Shown here one piece after another: positions 1 to 8,825 of a DNA stretch of 64,000 bases. The stretch is taken from contig CAWIIF010000008.1 in assembly GCA_963836015.1 (NCBI GenBank), positions 124,001 through 188,000 on the forward strand, read 5' to 3'. The position numbers and the translations under genes are program-made. Origin of the DNA: CAWCDJ01 sp963836015 (GTDB lineage: Bacteria; Acidobacteriota; Terriglobia; Bryobacterales; Bryobacteraceae). Under the pieces are notes generated by a model, which saw only the letters and a list, made by a program, of their open reading frames with translations, searched no databases and had not been told where the DNA came from. Every line of letters starts with the position of its first letter. Position 1 is the stretch's first letter.

Positions 1-1200
1 CAGAGCTCGCGGTCGGTGACCGGAGGCATGCGTACCAGGAACCTGCTGGTGGTGGCCCAGATTACCATCACCCTCGTTCTCCTGTTTGGAGGCTCGCTTT
101 TCGCCCGAAGCTTCTCGGCGCTGCTGCGAGTGAATCCGGGATTCCGAACGCAGGGCGTGTTGACGATGCATCTCGCCGTCACCCGGGCAAAATATCCCGA
201 GGACGCGCGCGTCGCCGATTACTACCGAAGGATTGTGGGTCGCGTGAGATCCATTCCCGGCGTCACCGCCGCCGGCATCGTCAACCGCCTGCCGTTCAGC
301 GGGATCGCGCAGACCGGAGGAGTCGAGTTCGAAGGACGGAGCGAGAGCTACGATTCCGATTGGCGCTCCGCCACACCGGGCTACTTCGAGGCGATCGGCA
401 TTCCCCTGTTGCAAGGACGGCTGTTCCCGGATTCCGACCGCACGGGATCGCCCGCCGTCGGCTTGATCGACGAGCGCATGGCGCGCCAGGCGTTCGGTTC
501 CGACAGTCCCATCGGCAAGCGATTCCGCCGCTATCTGCCCGGCTTCCGGCAGCAGGACCCCTGGACGGAGATCGTCGGCGTCGTGGGCCACATACGCAAC
601 GACGATCTCGAGCGCGACCTCCGGCCACAGGTGTACTGGCCCGAGACACAGCGGGCCCAGGATCGCGGCGCGCTCGTCGTGAGAACCGCGGGGCGCCCCG
701 AATCATACACACAGGCGGTGCGGGAACAGATCCGGAACGAAGATCCGGACCAGCCGGTCTACGACGTCCGGTCGATGGAGCAATGGGTCGGCCGGACCCT
801 TGAAACCCGTACTCTGTTGACTACCCTTGTGGCGCTGTTCGGCGGGGCGTCGCTGCTGCTCGCGTGCCTCGGATTGTACGGAGTGGTGTTGTACACGGCG
901 GACCTGCGCCTTCGCGAGTTCGGGATTCGCATGGCGCTAGGCGGCGGATCGGGACATGTGCGAGTCCTGGTGCTGCGTCACGCGGGGATGCTCGCCTTGT
1001 GGGGTTCCGCGATCGGGCTGGCACTCGCGTGGCCGGCCGGGCGGGCGCTCGAAAGCATGTTGTTCGGGGTCACGAAGGGCGATGTGATGTCGTGGCTCCT
1101 GGCGCCCGCGCTGTTGATCGCGGTATCGCTGCTTGCGGGCTTCGGTCCGGCGGGAAAAGCAGCCAGAACCGATCCGGCTGTCACGCTGCGCGCCGAGTAG
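1..1200 (+). CDS. ADOP/MacB-type ABC permease, C-terminal part (5' truncated by window)
   Basis: The frame is open to base 1 with no stop, so this is the last 399 codons of a longer gene. The visible part begins next to a transmembrane segment (LLVVAQITITLVLLFGGSLF), continues through a periplasmic MacB core-like domain of about 200 residues, and ends with three hydrophobic segments of an FtsX domain carrying the typical GLYGVVLYTA and REFGIRMALGGG patterns. This is the second half of the duplicated permease architecture (ADOP) common in Acidobacteria. These proteins are annotated as ABC export permeases, but the substrate is unknown and the cognate ATPase is usually not adjacent. No PadR partner is visible because the upstream side is outside the window. 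It ends 7 bp from the convergent kinase gene. Function is by family only. Confidence 0.88.
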   Translation, partial: QSSRSVTGGMRTRNLLVVAQITITLVLLFGGSLFARSFSALLRVNPGFRTQGVLTMHLAVTRAKYPEDARVADYYRRIVGRVRSIPGVTAAGIVNRLPFSGIAQTGGVEFEGRSESYDSDWRSATPGYFEAIGIPLLQGRLFPDSDRTGSPAVGLIDERMARQAFGSDSPIGKRFRRYLPGFRQQDPWTEIVGVVGHIRNDDLERDLRPQVYWPETQRAQDRGALVVRTAGRPESYTQAVREQIRNEDPDQPVYDVRSMEQWVGRTLETRTLLTTLVALFGGASLLLACLGLYGVVLYTADLRLREFGIRMALGGGSGHVRVLVLRHAGMLALWGSAIGLALAWPAGRALESMLFGVTKGDVMSWLLAPALLIAVSLLAGFGPAGKAARTDPAVTLRAE

Positions 1201-1207
1201 CGGCCGC

Positions 1208-3586
1208 CTATCCGGCCAGGGCCTCTCTCACCTTGTGCGCCAGGCTGGTCGCCGCAAACGGCTTTTGGAGGAATGGCGCGCCTTCCTCGAGAATCCGGCT
1301 CCCGGCCAGGTGATGGTCCGCATACCCCGACATGTACATGACCTTCATATCCGGTCGTGTCTGGCTCAGGGCTTCCGCCAGGTCGAGGCCGTTGCCGTGC
1401 GGCATCACCACGTCGGTCAACAACAGGTCGATCTTCTCCGCGAACCCTCGCGCAATCATGAACGCCTCGTCCGGCCCTCCGGCCGCCAGCACGCGGTAGC
1501 CGAGCTTCTGCAGCACCGTCAGCACCAGGCGCCGGATGCGCTCCTCGTCTTCGCAAACCAGGATGGTCTCGCTGCCCCGCAGCTGCGGCGAGGTGCCGGA
1601 TCCACGCTCCGCTTCGCCGGCAGCCTCCGCCAGAGGCAGATAGATCTTGAAGGTCGTCCCCTTACCCGGCTCGCTGTAAACGGCGATCTCCCCGTTGCTC
1701 TGCTTGACGATGCCGTACACGATCGATAGGCCGAGCCCTGTTCCCTTACCCGCCGCTTTGGTAGTGTAGAACGGCTCGAAGAGGCGGCTCCGCACTTCGC
1801 TGGTCATGCCGGCCCCGGTGTCGCTCACCGCCAGCATGCAGTACGGCCCGGGCTTCACGCCGAGGTGGCGATCCGAATAGTGCTCATCGAGCACCGTGGC
1901 GGCGGTCTGGATGGTCAGACGCCCGCCGTTGGCCATGGCGTCCCGCGCGTTCACCACCAGGTTCATGACCACCTGGTCGATGTGCCCCGGGTCCACTTTC
2001 ACGAGGCCCAGGTGCGGGTCCAGCCGCGTGACGATATCGATGTCCTCGCCGATCACCCGCTTCAACAGCCTCATCGAATGCTCCACCACTTCGTTGAGGT
2101 CCACGATGCGCGGCTGGCTGATTTGCCGGCGGCTGAAGGCCAGCAGCTGCGCCGTCAGCGAGGCCGCCCGGCTTCCGGCATACTGGATCTCCTGCGCGTA
2201 CTCGACGAGGTCGCTGCGGCCCCCGGCCTCCTCGATCAGCGTCTCCGAGTATCCTGCAATGACGGTCAGCAGGTTATTGAAATCGTGCGCCACGCCGCCC
2301 GCCAGCCGGCCGACCGCCTCCAGCCTCTGGGATTGCCGGAACTGCTCTTCGAGCAGCCGCCGGTCGGTTACATCGCTATCGATCGCGATCGTTCCGCTGA
2401 TCTCCCCGGCCGCATCCTTCAAAGGCGCTGTCCAGATCTCCACCTGGATGCGTGTGCCGTCCTTGCGTACACGAGTGCGCTCCAGCCCCGAAAGAGCCTC
2501 CCCGGTGCGAAACCGGCGCAGCCAGCCATCGTACTCCTGCCGCAGTTCCTCGGGTATGACCGGCAGAGGCCGCCCGATTACTTCCGCCTCCATCCATCCG
2601 AAGATCCGTTCCGCCGCGGGATTCCAGAACCGGACATTTCCTTCGAGGTCCACGGCCCAGATGGCCAGTGGGCTTGATTGGATGATCGCCTGCCTCACTT
2701 CGTTGGCCTGGCGCAATTCCTCGTTGGCTTCGCGAAGCTGGGAGGTGCGCCGCAGGACCTTGGCCTCCAGTTCGCTGCGGGCCTCACGCAACTGCTCACG
2801 TTGCGCCGCCAGCAGCGTGGATGTCTCGACCAGCGTCGCATCCAACCGCGCGATCTCGTCCTGCCCCCGCACTTCGGCCTCAATCGCCCGGCCCTCCGCC
2901 ATCTGACGCGCGCCGTGCGCGACTTGCCGCACCCGCTTCTCGACCCCGGCGGCGAAAATCAGGGCAGCCAGAATCCCTCCCAGGAGCCCGACTAGGCCGC
3001 CGCCGATTACGACGAGCTGGAGCCGCTGCTGGGCGCGTCGCGCTTCGGCTGCTCGTTCCGACAACAGGTGCCGCTCCTCGGCTTGCATAGTGTCGAGTTC
3101 GGCCCGCAGCCGGCCCATCGCCGCGTTGGCAGCTTCCAGTTCCGCGAATCCGCTGCCTGCCCAATCGTCCGGCGGTGCTTGCCGGAGACGGTCCAGTAAG
3201 TCCATGTTCGTCCGGATCTGCTCCTCGACGGCCGCCAGACGCGCGGCTTGGGCGGGGTTGTCACTCAGAAGCCTTCTCAGGCTCGCCAGCCGCATCGGAA
3301 TCCCGGTGCGCGCCGCATCATAGGGGTTGAGAAAGGACGGGCGGCGGGTCAGAAGATAACCGCGCACGCCTGCCTCCGCGTCGGCCGCGAGGTTAGTCAG
3401 GCCCCGAATCTGTGCTCCCACCTCGTACGTGTGGTTCACCCATCCCTGGGCATCCATGGCCCTCTCGCCATACTGATAGAAGACGACCATCGCCGAAAGT
3501 ATGGCAATCAAAGGGATGAGGACAACGAGGAAGCCCTTAGCGCGAAGTGACAGGTTCTCGAACGGTGCGAGATGGCGCCTGCTCAT
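1208..3586 (-). CDS. Hybrid sensor histidine kinase (CHASE3-HAMP-PAS-HisKA-HATPase-REC)
   Basis: 792 residues. An N-terminal membrane segment (about residues 17-36) is followed by a CHASE3-like helical sensor domain, a second membrane segment near 195-215, a HAMP/coiled-coil stretch and a PAS domain. The H-box is GGVAHDFNN with phospho-acceptor His434. The ATPase domain has the N-box VMNLVVNARDAM and the G boxes DTGAGM and GKGTGLGL. A C-terminal receiver domain has Asp725 in LLLTDVVMP. The protein is expected to sense an extracytoplasmic or membrane signal and to relay phosphate internally; no partner output regulator is adjacent. The ATG at 3586 is preceded by a TAGAAT hexamer 17 nt upstream (3604-3609), suggesting a leader of about 10 nt. 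The stop of mtaB lies just upstream, so the promoter overlaps the 3' end of mtaB. Confidence 0.95.
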   Translation of the reverse strand: MSRRHLAPFENLSLRAKGFLVVLIPLIAILSAMVVFYQYGERAMDAQGWVNHTYEVGAQIRGLTNLAADAEAGVRGYLLTRRPSFLNPYDAARTGIPMRLASLRRLLSDNPAQAARLAAVEEQIRTNMDLLDRLRQAPPDDWAGSGFAELEAANAAMGRLRAELDTMQAEERHLLSERAAEARRAQQRLQLVVIGGGLVGLLGGILAALIFAAGVEKRVRQVAHGARQMAEGRAIEAEVRGQDEIARLDATLVETSTLLAAQREQLREARSELEAKVLRRTSQLREANEELRQANEVRQAIIQSSPLAIWAVDLEGNVRFWNPAAERIFGWMEAEVIGRPLPVIPEELRQEYDGWLRRFRTGEALSGLERTRVRKDGTRIQVEIWTAPLKDAAGEISGTIAIDSDVTDRRLLEEQFRQSQRLEAVGRLAGGVAHDFNNLLTVIAGYSETLIEEAGGRSDLVEYAQEIQYAGSRAASLTAQLLAFSRRQISQPRIVDLNEVVEHSMRLLKRVIGEDIDIVTRLDPHLGLVKVDPGHIDQVVMNLVVNARDAMANGGRLTIQTAATVLDEHYSDRHLGVKPGPYCMLAVSDTGAGMTSEVRSRLFEPFYTTKAAGKGTGLGLSIVYGIVKQSNGEIAVYSEPGKGTTFKIYLPLAEAAGEAERGSGTSPQLRGSETILVCEDEERIRRLVLTVLQKLGYRVLAAGGPDEAFMIARGFAEKIDLLLTDVVMPHGNGLDLAEALSQTRPDMKVMYMSGYADHHLAGSRILEEGAPFLQKPFAATSLAHKVREALAG

Positions 3587-3606
3587 GTATGGATGCCTGA
3601 TCTATT

Positions 3607-4920
3607 CTACAGGTAATTCTGTACGGGTAATTCGGACGTTTCTTGGAGACCTGCGTCACTAACTCTGCCGATGTGAATTGTAATTAGCCGGTTCGCCTCG
3701 CGCGCCTTAGCGAGTTCTACAGTTAGATAATTGCCAGTCAGGGCCCTATCTTGCTCGTGCAGGGTGACCGCGGAGAGAGTCTGCCCTACCATCGTGCGGC
3801 GGAATTCCAGGTTCCGCGCCGCCGCCAGCTCCCGCAGAGCTCGATTGCGCTCTTTGCGCACCGCCATCGGGACGCTGCCGGGCTCAGTTGCCGCCGGCGT
3901 GCCGGGACGCTCCGAGTAAGTAAAGACGTGGAGATACGTGAACGGCATGGCTTCGATGAATTGCCGGCTCTCTTCGAAATCCGCGGCGGTTTCGCCGGGA
4001 AAGCCCACCATGACGTCCGCCCCGATAGCCGCGTCCGGCATCAGGCTGCGCGCGCGGCTCACGCGGTCGGCATAGTGCCGCGGGCGGTACTTGCGCCGCA
4101 TCAGCCGCAGGATCCGGTCAGACCCCGTCTGCAGCGGGGCATGCACGTGGCGGGCGATGCGCGGCGATTCCGCCATCAATCCAAGCAGGTCGTCGGAGAA
4201 ATCCATCGGCTCGACCGAACTGAGGCGCAGTCGCTCCACCTCGGTTTCCGCCAGCAGTTGTCGCACGAGATCCGCCAGGCGCATACGGCTGCCCGGCTCT
4301 CTGCCCCACCTCCCCAGGTTGATGCCGCTCAGCACAACTTCCCGGTACTTACGCGCCAGTCTGCGAACCTGCTCCACTACCTGCTCCGCCGGTGCGCTGC
4401 GGCTGCGGCCGCGTACATACGGAATGATGCAAAACGAGCAGCGATTGTTACACCCGTCCTGGATCTTCAGATTCGGCCGGGTGCGGTCGCCCGCCGCGTC
4501 TTCCACGGGCGCGGAAAGAAAGTCCTTTTGCGCGAATATGTCGCCCACATGGATGTTGCCGTGATAGGGCGTGCCCTCTCCGGCGGCTATCGTGACCAGG
4601 TTGGCGATCTCGGTCTTGTGCGAGTTCCCCACCACCCACTCGACGCCAGGCATCGCCGCCAGTTCCTCCGGCGCCCGCTGGGCGTAGCATCCGGTCACCA
4701 GGATGCGCGCTGCCGGATTCTCGCGGTGCACCCTGCGGATGGTTTGCCGCACATCGTCGTCGGCCGCGGAGGTAACCGTGCAGGTGTTCAGGACCACCAG
4801 GTCCGCGCGCGCCCGCTCAACCGCTGATTCCAGCCCCTTGGCGGCCAACAGCGATTCCAGCGCGGCGCCATCCGCCTGCGTGGCCCTGCATCCGAAATTT
4901 TGTACGAAGTATTTCTCCAC
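3607..4920 (-). CDS. mtaB: tRNA (N6-L-threonylcarbamoyladenosine(37)-C2)-methylthiotransferase MtaB
   Basis: 437 residues, normal length. It has the order of the MiaB/MtaB radical-SAM methylthiotransferases: an N-terminal UPF0004 domain with cysteines in QNFGCRATQ, LNTCTVTSAAD and TGCYAQ; a radical-SAM core with CNNRCSFCIIPYVRGRSRS (Cys-x3-Cys-x2-Cys); and a C-terminal TRAM-like segment. The N-terminal motif FGCRATQADG matches the MtaB branch better than MiaB or RimO. It would convert t6A37 to ms2t6A37 in ANN-decoding tRNAs. The start is GTG; the purine-rich AGAGGGAG abuts the codon with almost no spacing, while CACAAT (4929-4934) ends 8 nt upstream, so the transcript is probably leaderless. 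Confidence 0.93.
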   Translation of the reverse strand: MEKYFVQNFGCRATQADGAALESLLAAKGLESAVERARADLVVLNTCTVTSAADDDVRQTIRRVHRENPAARILVTGCYAQRAPEELAAMPGVEWVVGNSHKTEIANLVTIAAGEGTPYHGNIHVGDIFAQKDFLSAPVEDAAGDRTRPNLKIQDGCNNRCSFCIIPYVRGRSRSAPAEQVVEQVRRLARKYREVVLSGINLGRWGREPGSRMRLADLVRQLLAETEVERLRLSSVEPMDFSDDLLGLMAESPRIARHVHAPLQTGSDRILRLMRRKYRPRHYADRVSRARSLMPDAAIGADVMVGFPGETAADFEESRQFIEAMPFTYLHVFTYSERPGTPAATEPGSVPMAVRKERNRALRELAAARNLEFRRTMVGQTLSAVTLHEQDRALTGNYLTVELAKAREANRLITIHIGRVSDAGLQETSELPVQNYL

Positions 4921-4928
4921 CTCCCTCT

Positions 4929-4934
4929 ATTGTG
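4929..4934 (-). promoter_or_regulatory. Putative -10 element of a leaderless mtaB transcript
   Basis: CACAAT on the minus strand, followed by eight bases (AGAGGGAG) and the GTG start of mtaB. The spacing puts the predicted transcription start on or next to the start codon. The string ACAATAGAGG recurs at the same position in front of the AttH-like gene at 18592. No convincing -35 box is visible. Confidence 0.45.
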
Positions 4935-4965
4935 GGGCAAGCCATTCCAGCCTGTCCAGAAGTGC

Positions 4966-5517
4966 TCAGTGGGCCGCCTGGGCCGCCTTCAGTTGAGCGA
5001 TCCGCTCCTCCATATGCCGTGTCAGGTGAGGGGTGATCCCGAGCATCCGCTCCACCAGCATCAATTGCCCGCGATGGTGCATCTCGTGTTCCTTGGGCGC
5101 CATGACCATCTCGAAGCGCGATTTACTCGGCGGCACCATACCCTCCGGGTACTCCACACGCTCCGACAGCCTCTCTTCGGTCAGCCCTTCGAGGACCTTC
5201 GCATATCTCTCGCCCTCCGCGCGGAGCAGGTCGAGAATCTGCGATTTCGATCGCGGATTCTTCTCCTCGGCGATCTGCTTCCCCAGGAAGCCGAAAAAAT
5301 CGAAACCCACCAGCGTATTGCGGTTTTCGACCACGTGGATTTGCTCCTGCAGCCGCGAAGCCACCGCGATATGCACCAGCGTCTCGGCAACCGACCGCGA
5401 CTCCGGCGTCGCGCGGTAGCCGTAGTCCTTCTCTGGAATCTCTTCGGCAATCTGAATTGTGTTCCTGCGAACCGTGCGGAACGATGCCGCCAGTTCTTTT
5501 GCTCCGTAATAGGTCAT
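4966..5517 (-). CDS. DinB-family four-helix protein
   Basis: 183 residues. The pattern of long amphipathic helices with spaced histidines (ETLVHIAVASR near the middle, KEHEMHHRGQLMLVERMLG near the C terminus) fits the DinB/YfiT metal-binding four-helix bundle. Members include bacillithiol- or glutathione-type thiol transferases and many proteins of unknown substrate. I chose ATG 5517 over the TTG one codon upstream because GAGGAG lies 7 nt before it. The gene follows the PQQ dehydrogenase by 32 bp on the same strand and may be read through from it. The exact reaction cannot be told. Confidence 0.85.
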   Translation of the reverse strand: MTYYGAKELAASFRTVRRNTIQIAEEIPEKDYGYRATPESRSVAETLVHIAVASRLQEQIHVVENRNTLVGFDFFGFLGKQIAEEKNPRSKSQILDLLRAEGERYAKVLEGLTEERLSERVEYPEGMVPPSKSRFEMVMAPKEHEMHHRGQLMLVERMLGITPHLTRHMEERIAQLKAAQAAH

Positions 5518-5549
5518 CAATCAGGCTCCTCAGTGTAACGTAATACGAT

Positions 5550-7217
5550 TCAATACAGCAGAAACGCCCACAATTCTTCGCCCGTCGCGGCAATGAGATA
5601 CTGGTGACCGCCCAGCATGAAGGTCTGCGGCGCGTTGGTGACCGGTCCGATGCGGGTACTCCAGAGCGGCTTGCCGGTGGCGACATCATGCGCCACCAGG
5701 TTGCCCGACCCGTCGGCCGCGAACAGCAGTTTGCCGGCTGTCGTGAGCAATCCCCCGCCTCCGCCAACGCCAAAGTAAGGGTGCCGCCATACGGTCTTTC
5801 CGGTCTTATAGTCGATCGCCGAGAGAAAGTTCCCTCCCGTGCCGACGATATCTTCCTCGCTTCCGCCCAGTCCCATCGATCCCCTTGGATCGATATCGGT
5901 GAGATAGAAGATCGAGTAACCGTTATCTTCCGCGACATAGAACAAGCCAGTATCCGGAGAGAATGCCGGCGGCTGCCAGTTAATCGTGCCGCCGGCCGTC
6001 GGCGAAACCAGCGAGCCGCCCACGCTCGCATCCTTTCCCGGGTCTCTCTTGGGGCCGCCGAACTGATTCAGACCCTTGGCCCAGTTCGTCCGCATGCCGT
6101 ACTTCGTAGTCAAGAGGTGCTCGCCGGTGACGCGGTCGAGAACGAAGAAATATCCGTTGCGCGCCGCGGTCACCACCAGCTTCCGCATCTTGCCCTGGAA
6201 CATCGCATCCACCAGGATCGGAGTCTGCGCGGAATCGTAATCGTGCATGTCGTGCGGCGAGGTCTGGAAATACCAGGCCATCTTGCCCGTGTCCACGTTG
6301 ACCGCGATCAGGGAGCAGCTGAACAGGTTGTCCCCGTCGCCGCGCGTGCCGGTGGTGTAGGCCGGGGTCGGGTTGCCCGTGCCGAAGATGTACAGCTTGG
6401 TCTCCGGGTCGTATGCGCCCGGAATCCACGTCTGCGCACCGCCGTGCCGCGCGGCGTCGAGGCTGGCCCAGGTGTCCAGGCCGGGGTCGCCGCGCTCCAT
6501 CGGCACCGTGTAGTGCTTCCATTGCAAGTCCCCGGTCTCCGGATCGAAGGATTGCAGGAACCCCGGCGAGTCGATGTCGTTGCCGGTCCCCACCAGCACG
6601 TGATTCCCGACCACGATGGGAGCTGGAGTCGAGAAGTAGCCCTGCTCCAGGTCGGCAATCGGCTTGTGCCAGCGCTCCTTGCCGGTTTTGGCATCGAGCG
6701 AGACCAGATAATCGTCGGGCGTCTCCATGAACAGGTAGCCGTTCCACATCGCCATGCCGCGATTGCCGATGTGCGTACCGCCCTTGGTTTTCCAGAAGTA
6801 GTGCCAGAGTTCATGCCCGTCGATCGCATCGAGGGCCCAGGCGTTATCCGGCATGGTGACGTACAGCACGCCGTCTACTTCGAGCACCGACCCCTTGATG
6901 GAGCCTCCGCCCGCCGGAATGTCGCCCGCCCCTTCGCCGCCCACAATCAGTTCGGCGCCCCCGCCGCGCCCGAATCTTCCGCGGCCTCCGCCATTGCCCG
7001 GCCCGGGCGTCATGCGGGACATCCAGGCCAGCGTGAGATGCTTGACGTTCGATTGGTCGATCTGCGAGAGCGTACTGTAGCGCTTGCCGGTGTAATCGCC
7101 GTTATAAGTGGGCCACGAGTCTTTCAGCGGCTGGAGCAAGTCGGCCGGAGCCACCCCACGACCCTGTCCCATCAGGAGTGCCGGCACGAGCGCCGCGAGC
7201 AGTTTGAGGTATCTCAT
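5550..7217 (-). CDS. PQQ-type beta-propeller dehydrogenase
   Basis: 555 residues with an N-terminal signal peptide (MRYLKLLAALVPALLMGQG). The sequence repeats the beta-propeller blade pattern of quinoprotein alcohol dehydrogenases: WPTYNGDYTGKRYS at the start, then SLDAKTGKERW, SFDPETGDLQW, AVNVDTGKMAW, VLDRVTGEHL, AIDYKTGKTVW and AHDVATGKPLW. A Gly-rich insertion (GPGNGGGRGRFGRGG) lies near residue 75. It is likely a periplasmic quinoprotein oxidising an alcohol or sugar and passing electrons to the cytochrome encoded just upstream. Its ATG overlaps the stop of that cytochrome gene (ATGA at 7214-7217), so the two are probably translated together. The substrate cannot be told. Confidence 0.9.
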   Translation of the reverse strand: MRYLKLLAALVPALLMGQGRGVAPADLLQPLKDSWPTYNGDYTGKRYSTLSQIDQSNVKHLTLAWMSRMTPGPGNGGGRGRFGRGGGAELIVGGEGAGDIPAGGGSIKGSVLEVDGVLYVTMPDNAWALDAIDGHELWHYFWKTKGGTHIGNRGMAMWNGYLFMETPDDYLVSLDAKTGKERWHKPIADLEQGYFSTPAPIVVGNHVLVGTGNDIDSPGFLQSFDPETGDLQWKHYTVPMERGDPGLDTWASLDAARHGGAQTWIPGAYDPETKLYIFGTGNPTPAYTTGTRGDGDNLFSCSLIAVNVDTGKMAWYFQTSPHDMHDYDSAQTPILVDAMFQGKMRKLVVTAARNGYFFVLDRVTGEHLLTTKYGMRTNWAKGLNQFGGPKRDPGKDASVGGSLVSPTAGGTINWQPPAFSPDTGLFYVAEDNGYSIFYLTDIDPRGSMGLGGSEEDIVGTGGNFLSAIDYKTGKTVWRHPYFGVGGGGGLLTTAGKLLFAADGSGNLVAHDVATGKPLWSTRIGPVTNAPQTFMLGGHQYLIAATGEELWAFLLY

Positions 7218-8083
7218 TTCAAGGTCACCAGGTACGCAGTCACGTCGTGCATGTCTTTGTCGGTGTAAACCGCCAGCAGATCCTTATGGGCCTGCATCGG
7301 GTCGTGGAACTCCACTTTCGGCACGTCGCCTTCCCGGCGGAAGCTGCGCACCGTTCCATCCGGCAGCCCTACGGATACCGCGAATTCATCGATCCGTTCC
7401 AGGCGCCCCTCCACCTTGTCCCCGGAGGGCAAGGTAACCACAACCGTGGCAGTGCGCTTGTCGGCTGCATCCGCCGCGGGGGCCGCGCCTCGTCTTCGCC
7501 GTTCCGCGCCGCCCACCCATGCGTTCTGCAGCATCTTGGGATCGGCAATCCGCGTGGCGATCCCTTCCAGGTCGCCCGTCGCCGAGTGGCAGGACGCGCA
7601 TCTCTCCGCGAAGAACGCCTTACCGGCGGTCGCATCGCCGATCACGATGGTTGGAGGCGCCTCGCCGGCCGCTGGGGGCTTGCCCTGGCCCTCGATCGTC
7701 GCCACCACACTCCGGACGTAGGCGGCCACCGCCTTGGCGTCGTCCGTGTTCAGGCCGATGGCCGGCATGCCGGAACTCTGGCGGCTGCCCTGGATGATCG
7801 GAACAATCAGTTCGCCGTCCCGGTCCGTGAGCGCCACCTGCGACCGCAGCAGGTTCGGGCCGCCCATGTCTCCGCCGCGAAGGTCGGCGCCATGACAGCC
7901 GCGGCAACTGACGCCATACAGCGTTTTACCGTGCGCCACCTTGACCGGATCCTCCGGCGGACGTACCTGCCCCGGAATGAATCCACCTCGCCGGCGTCCG
8001 CCATCCTGTGCCGCGGCGCCAAAAGCCAGCGCGATCGTAAGGCCGCACCACAGCGCGGCTGTCCTGCCGTTTCGGAACTGCAT
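7214..8083 (-). CDS. Secreted di-heme cytochrome c
   Basis: 289 residues. A signal peptide (RTAALWCGLTIALAFGAAAQ) is followed by two class I heme motifs, C60-R-G-C63-H and C161-A-S-C164-H. Each heme is likely to be ligated by a later methionine, for example in SSGMPAIG. Between the second heme site and the C-terminal helix lies a stretch of about 60 residues (ATVVVTLPSGDKVEGRLERI to VRSFRREG) that reads as a small beta-barrel insertion. The ATG at 8083 has GAGGGGG just upstream and fits the signal peptide; longer in-frame extensions have no such features. A TACAAT at 8140-8145 (minus strand) is a likely -10 with a leader of about 50 nt. It is the probable electron acceptor of the coupled PQQ dehydrogenase. 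Confidence 0.9.
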   Translation of the reverse strand: MQFRNGRTAALWCGLTIALAFGAAAQDGGRRRGGFIPGQVRPPEDPVKVAHGKTLYGVSCRGCHGADLRGGDMGGPNLLRSQVALTDRDGELIVPIIQGSRQSSGMPAIGLNTDDAKAVAAYVRSVVATIEGQGKPPAAGEAPPTIVIGDATAGKAFFAERCASCHSATGDLEGIATRIADPKMLQNAWVGGAERRRRGAAPAADAADKRTATVVVTLPSGDKVEGRLERIDEFAVSVGLPDGTVRSFRREGDVPKVEFHDPMQAHKDLLAVYTDKDMHDVTAYLVTLK

Positions 8084-8139
8084 CTGCCCCCTCGCCCTCG
8101 AAGAATGTGGCGCTGAGCCGGTTAAGGCTCGTTCTTCGC

Positions 8140-8145
8140 ATTGTA
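8140..8145 (-). promoter_or_regulatory. Putative -10 of the cytochrome c / PQQ dehydrogenase operon
   Basis: TACAAT on the minus strand, about 57 bp before the cytochrome start. It would give a leader of roughly 50 nt containing the strong GAGGGGG ribosome-binding site. No clear -35 box was found. Confidence 0.4.
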
Positions 8146-8191
8146 CGTGATTCCGCGGTACGATCCAGGGGAGCCGTCGTATAAGGCCGGT

Positions 8192-8821
8192 ATGCCCGAT
8201 CTCCTGGAACAGTTCGGCCCGATCGACATATACCTGTTCGATCAGCTTCTCCGCGGCCGCATCACGCCCGGAATGCGGATCCTCGACGCGGGCTGCGGTT
8301 CCGGCCGCAACGTAGTCTACCTTCTGCGACAGGGCTATGACGTCTTCGGCGCGGACGCCGACCCGCAGGCGGTCGAAAGCACCCGCCGTCTTGCCGCGTC
8401 CTGCGCCCCGGCACTCCCGGCCGATCATTTCCACGTCGAGCCCGTCGAAGCCATGTCCTTCCCGGACGCTTTCGCCGACGTGGTGCTCAGCAGCGCTGTA
8501 TTGCACTTTGCGCAAGGTGACGAGCAGTTCGGCGCTATGCTGCGCGGCTCCTGGAGAGTCTTGAAGCCGGGCGGCCTGTTCTTCTGCCGCCTGGCCTCTT
8601 CGATCGGTCTGGAAGACCAGGTCCGCCCCGTGGATGGACGCCGGTGCCTCCTTCCCGACGGCTCCGAGCGCTACCTGGTGGACGAAGCGATGTTGATTTC
8701 GCTGACCGGACAACTCGGGGGCCAATTGCTCGACCCGCTGAAAACGACCGTGGTTCAGAACCAGCGATCGATGACCACGTGGGTCCTGCGCAAAATCGCC
8801 TCCGCGCCGCCTGACGGCTAG
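8192..8821 (+). CDS. SAM-dependent class I methyltransferase
   Basis: 209 residues. Motif I is ILDAGCGSGRNVVYLL, followed by the acidic end of strand beta-2 (VFGADAD), VEAMSFPDAFADVVLSSAVLHF (post-I and motif II region) and LRGSWRVLKPGGLFFCRL (motif III). This is the Methyltransf_11/25 fold; the substrate is unknown. I chose ATG 8192 over the TTG at 8141 because MPDLLEQFG leads directly into the fold and because TATAAG at 8180-8185 lies 6 nt upstream, a spacing seen before several genes here. It is convergent with the PadR gene (4 bp apart) and divergent from the cytochrome operon. Confidence 0.88.
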   Translation: MPDLLEQFGPIDIYLFDQLLRGRITPGMRILDAGCGSGRNVVYLLRQGYDVFGADADPQAVESTRRLAASCAPALPADHFHVEPVEAMSFPDAFADVVLSSAVLHFAQGDEQFGAMLRGSWRVLKPGGLFFCRLASSIGLEDQVRPVDGRRCLLPDGSERYLVDEAMLISLTGQLGGQLLDPLKTTVVQNQRSMTTWVLRKIASAPPDG

Positions 8822-8825
8822 CCTA

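Noticed and set aside
1201..1222. GGCC-containing inverted repeat between ADOP permease and kinase genes as a terminator
   Set aside because: A short stem is possible but there is no T-run on either strand and it lies largely inside the kinase gene end.
5604..7268. Long plus-strand open frame (554 codons) opposite the PQQ dehydrogenase
   Set aside because: Antisense shadow of a well-supported gene in high-GC DNA; Arg/His/Pro-rich with no domain features, signal peptide or ribosome-binding site.
8084..8725. N-terminal extension of the cytochrome c frame to 8725
   Set aside because: It lies antisense to the methyltransferase, and the signal peptide with a strong ribosome-binding site marks the true start at 8083.
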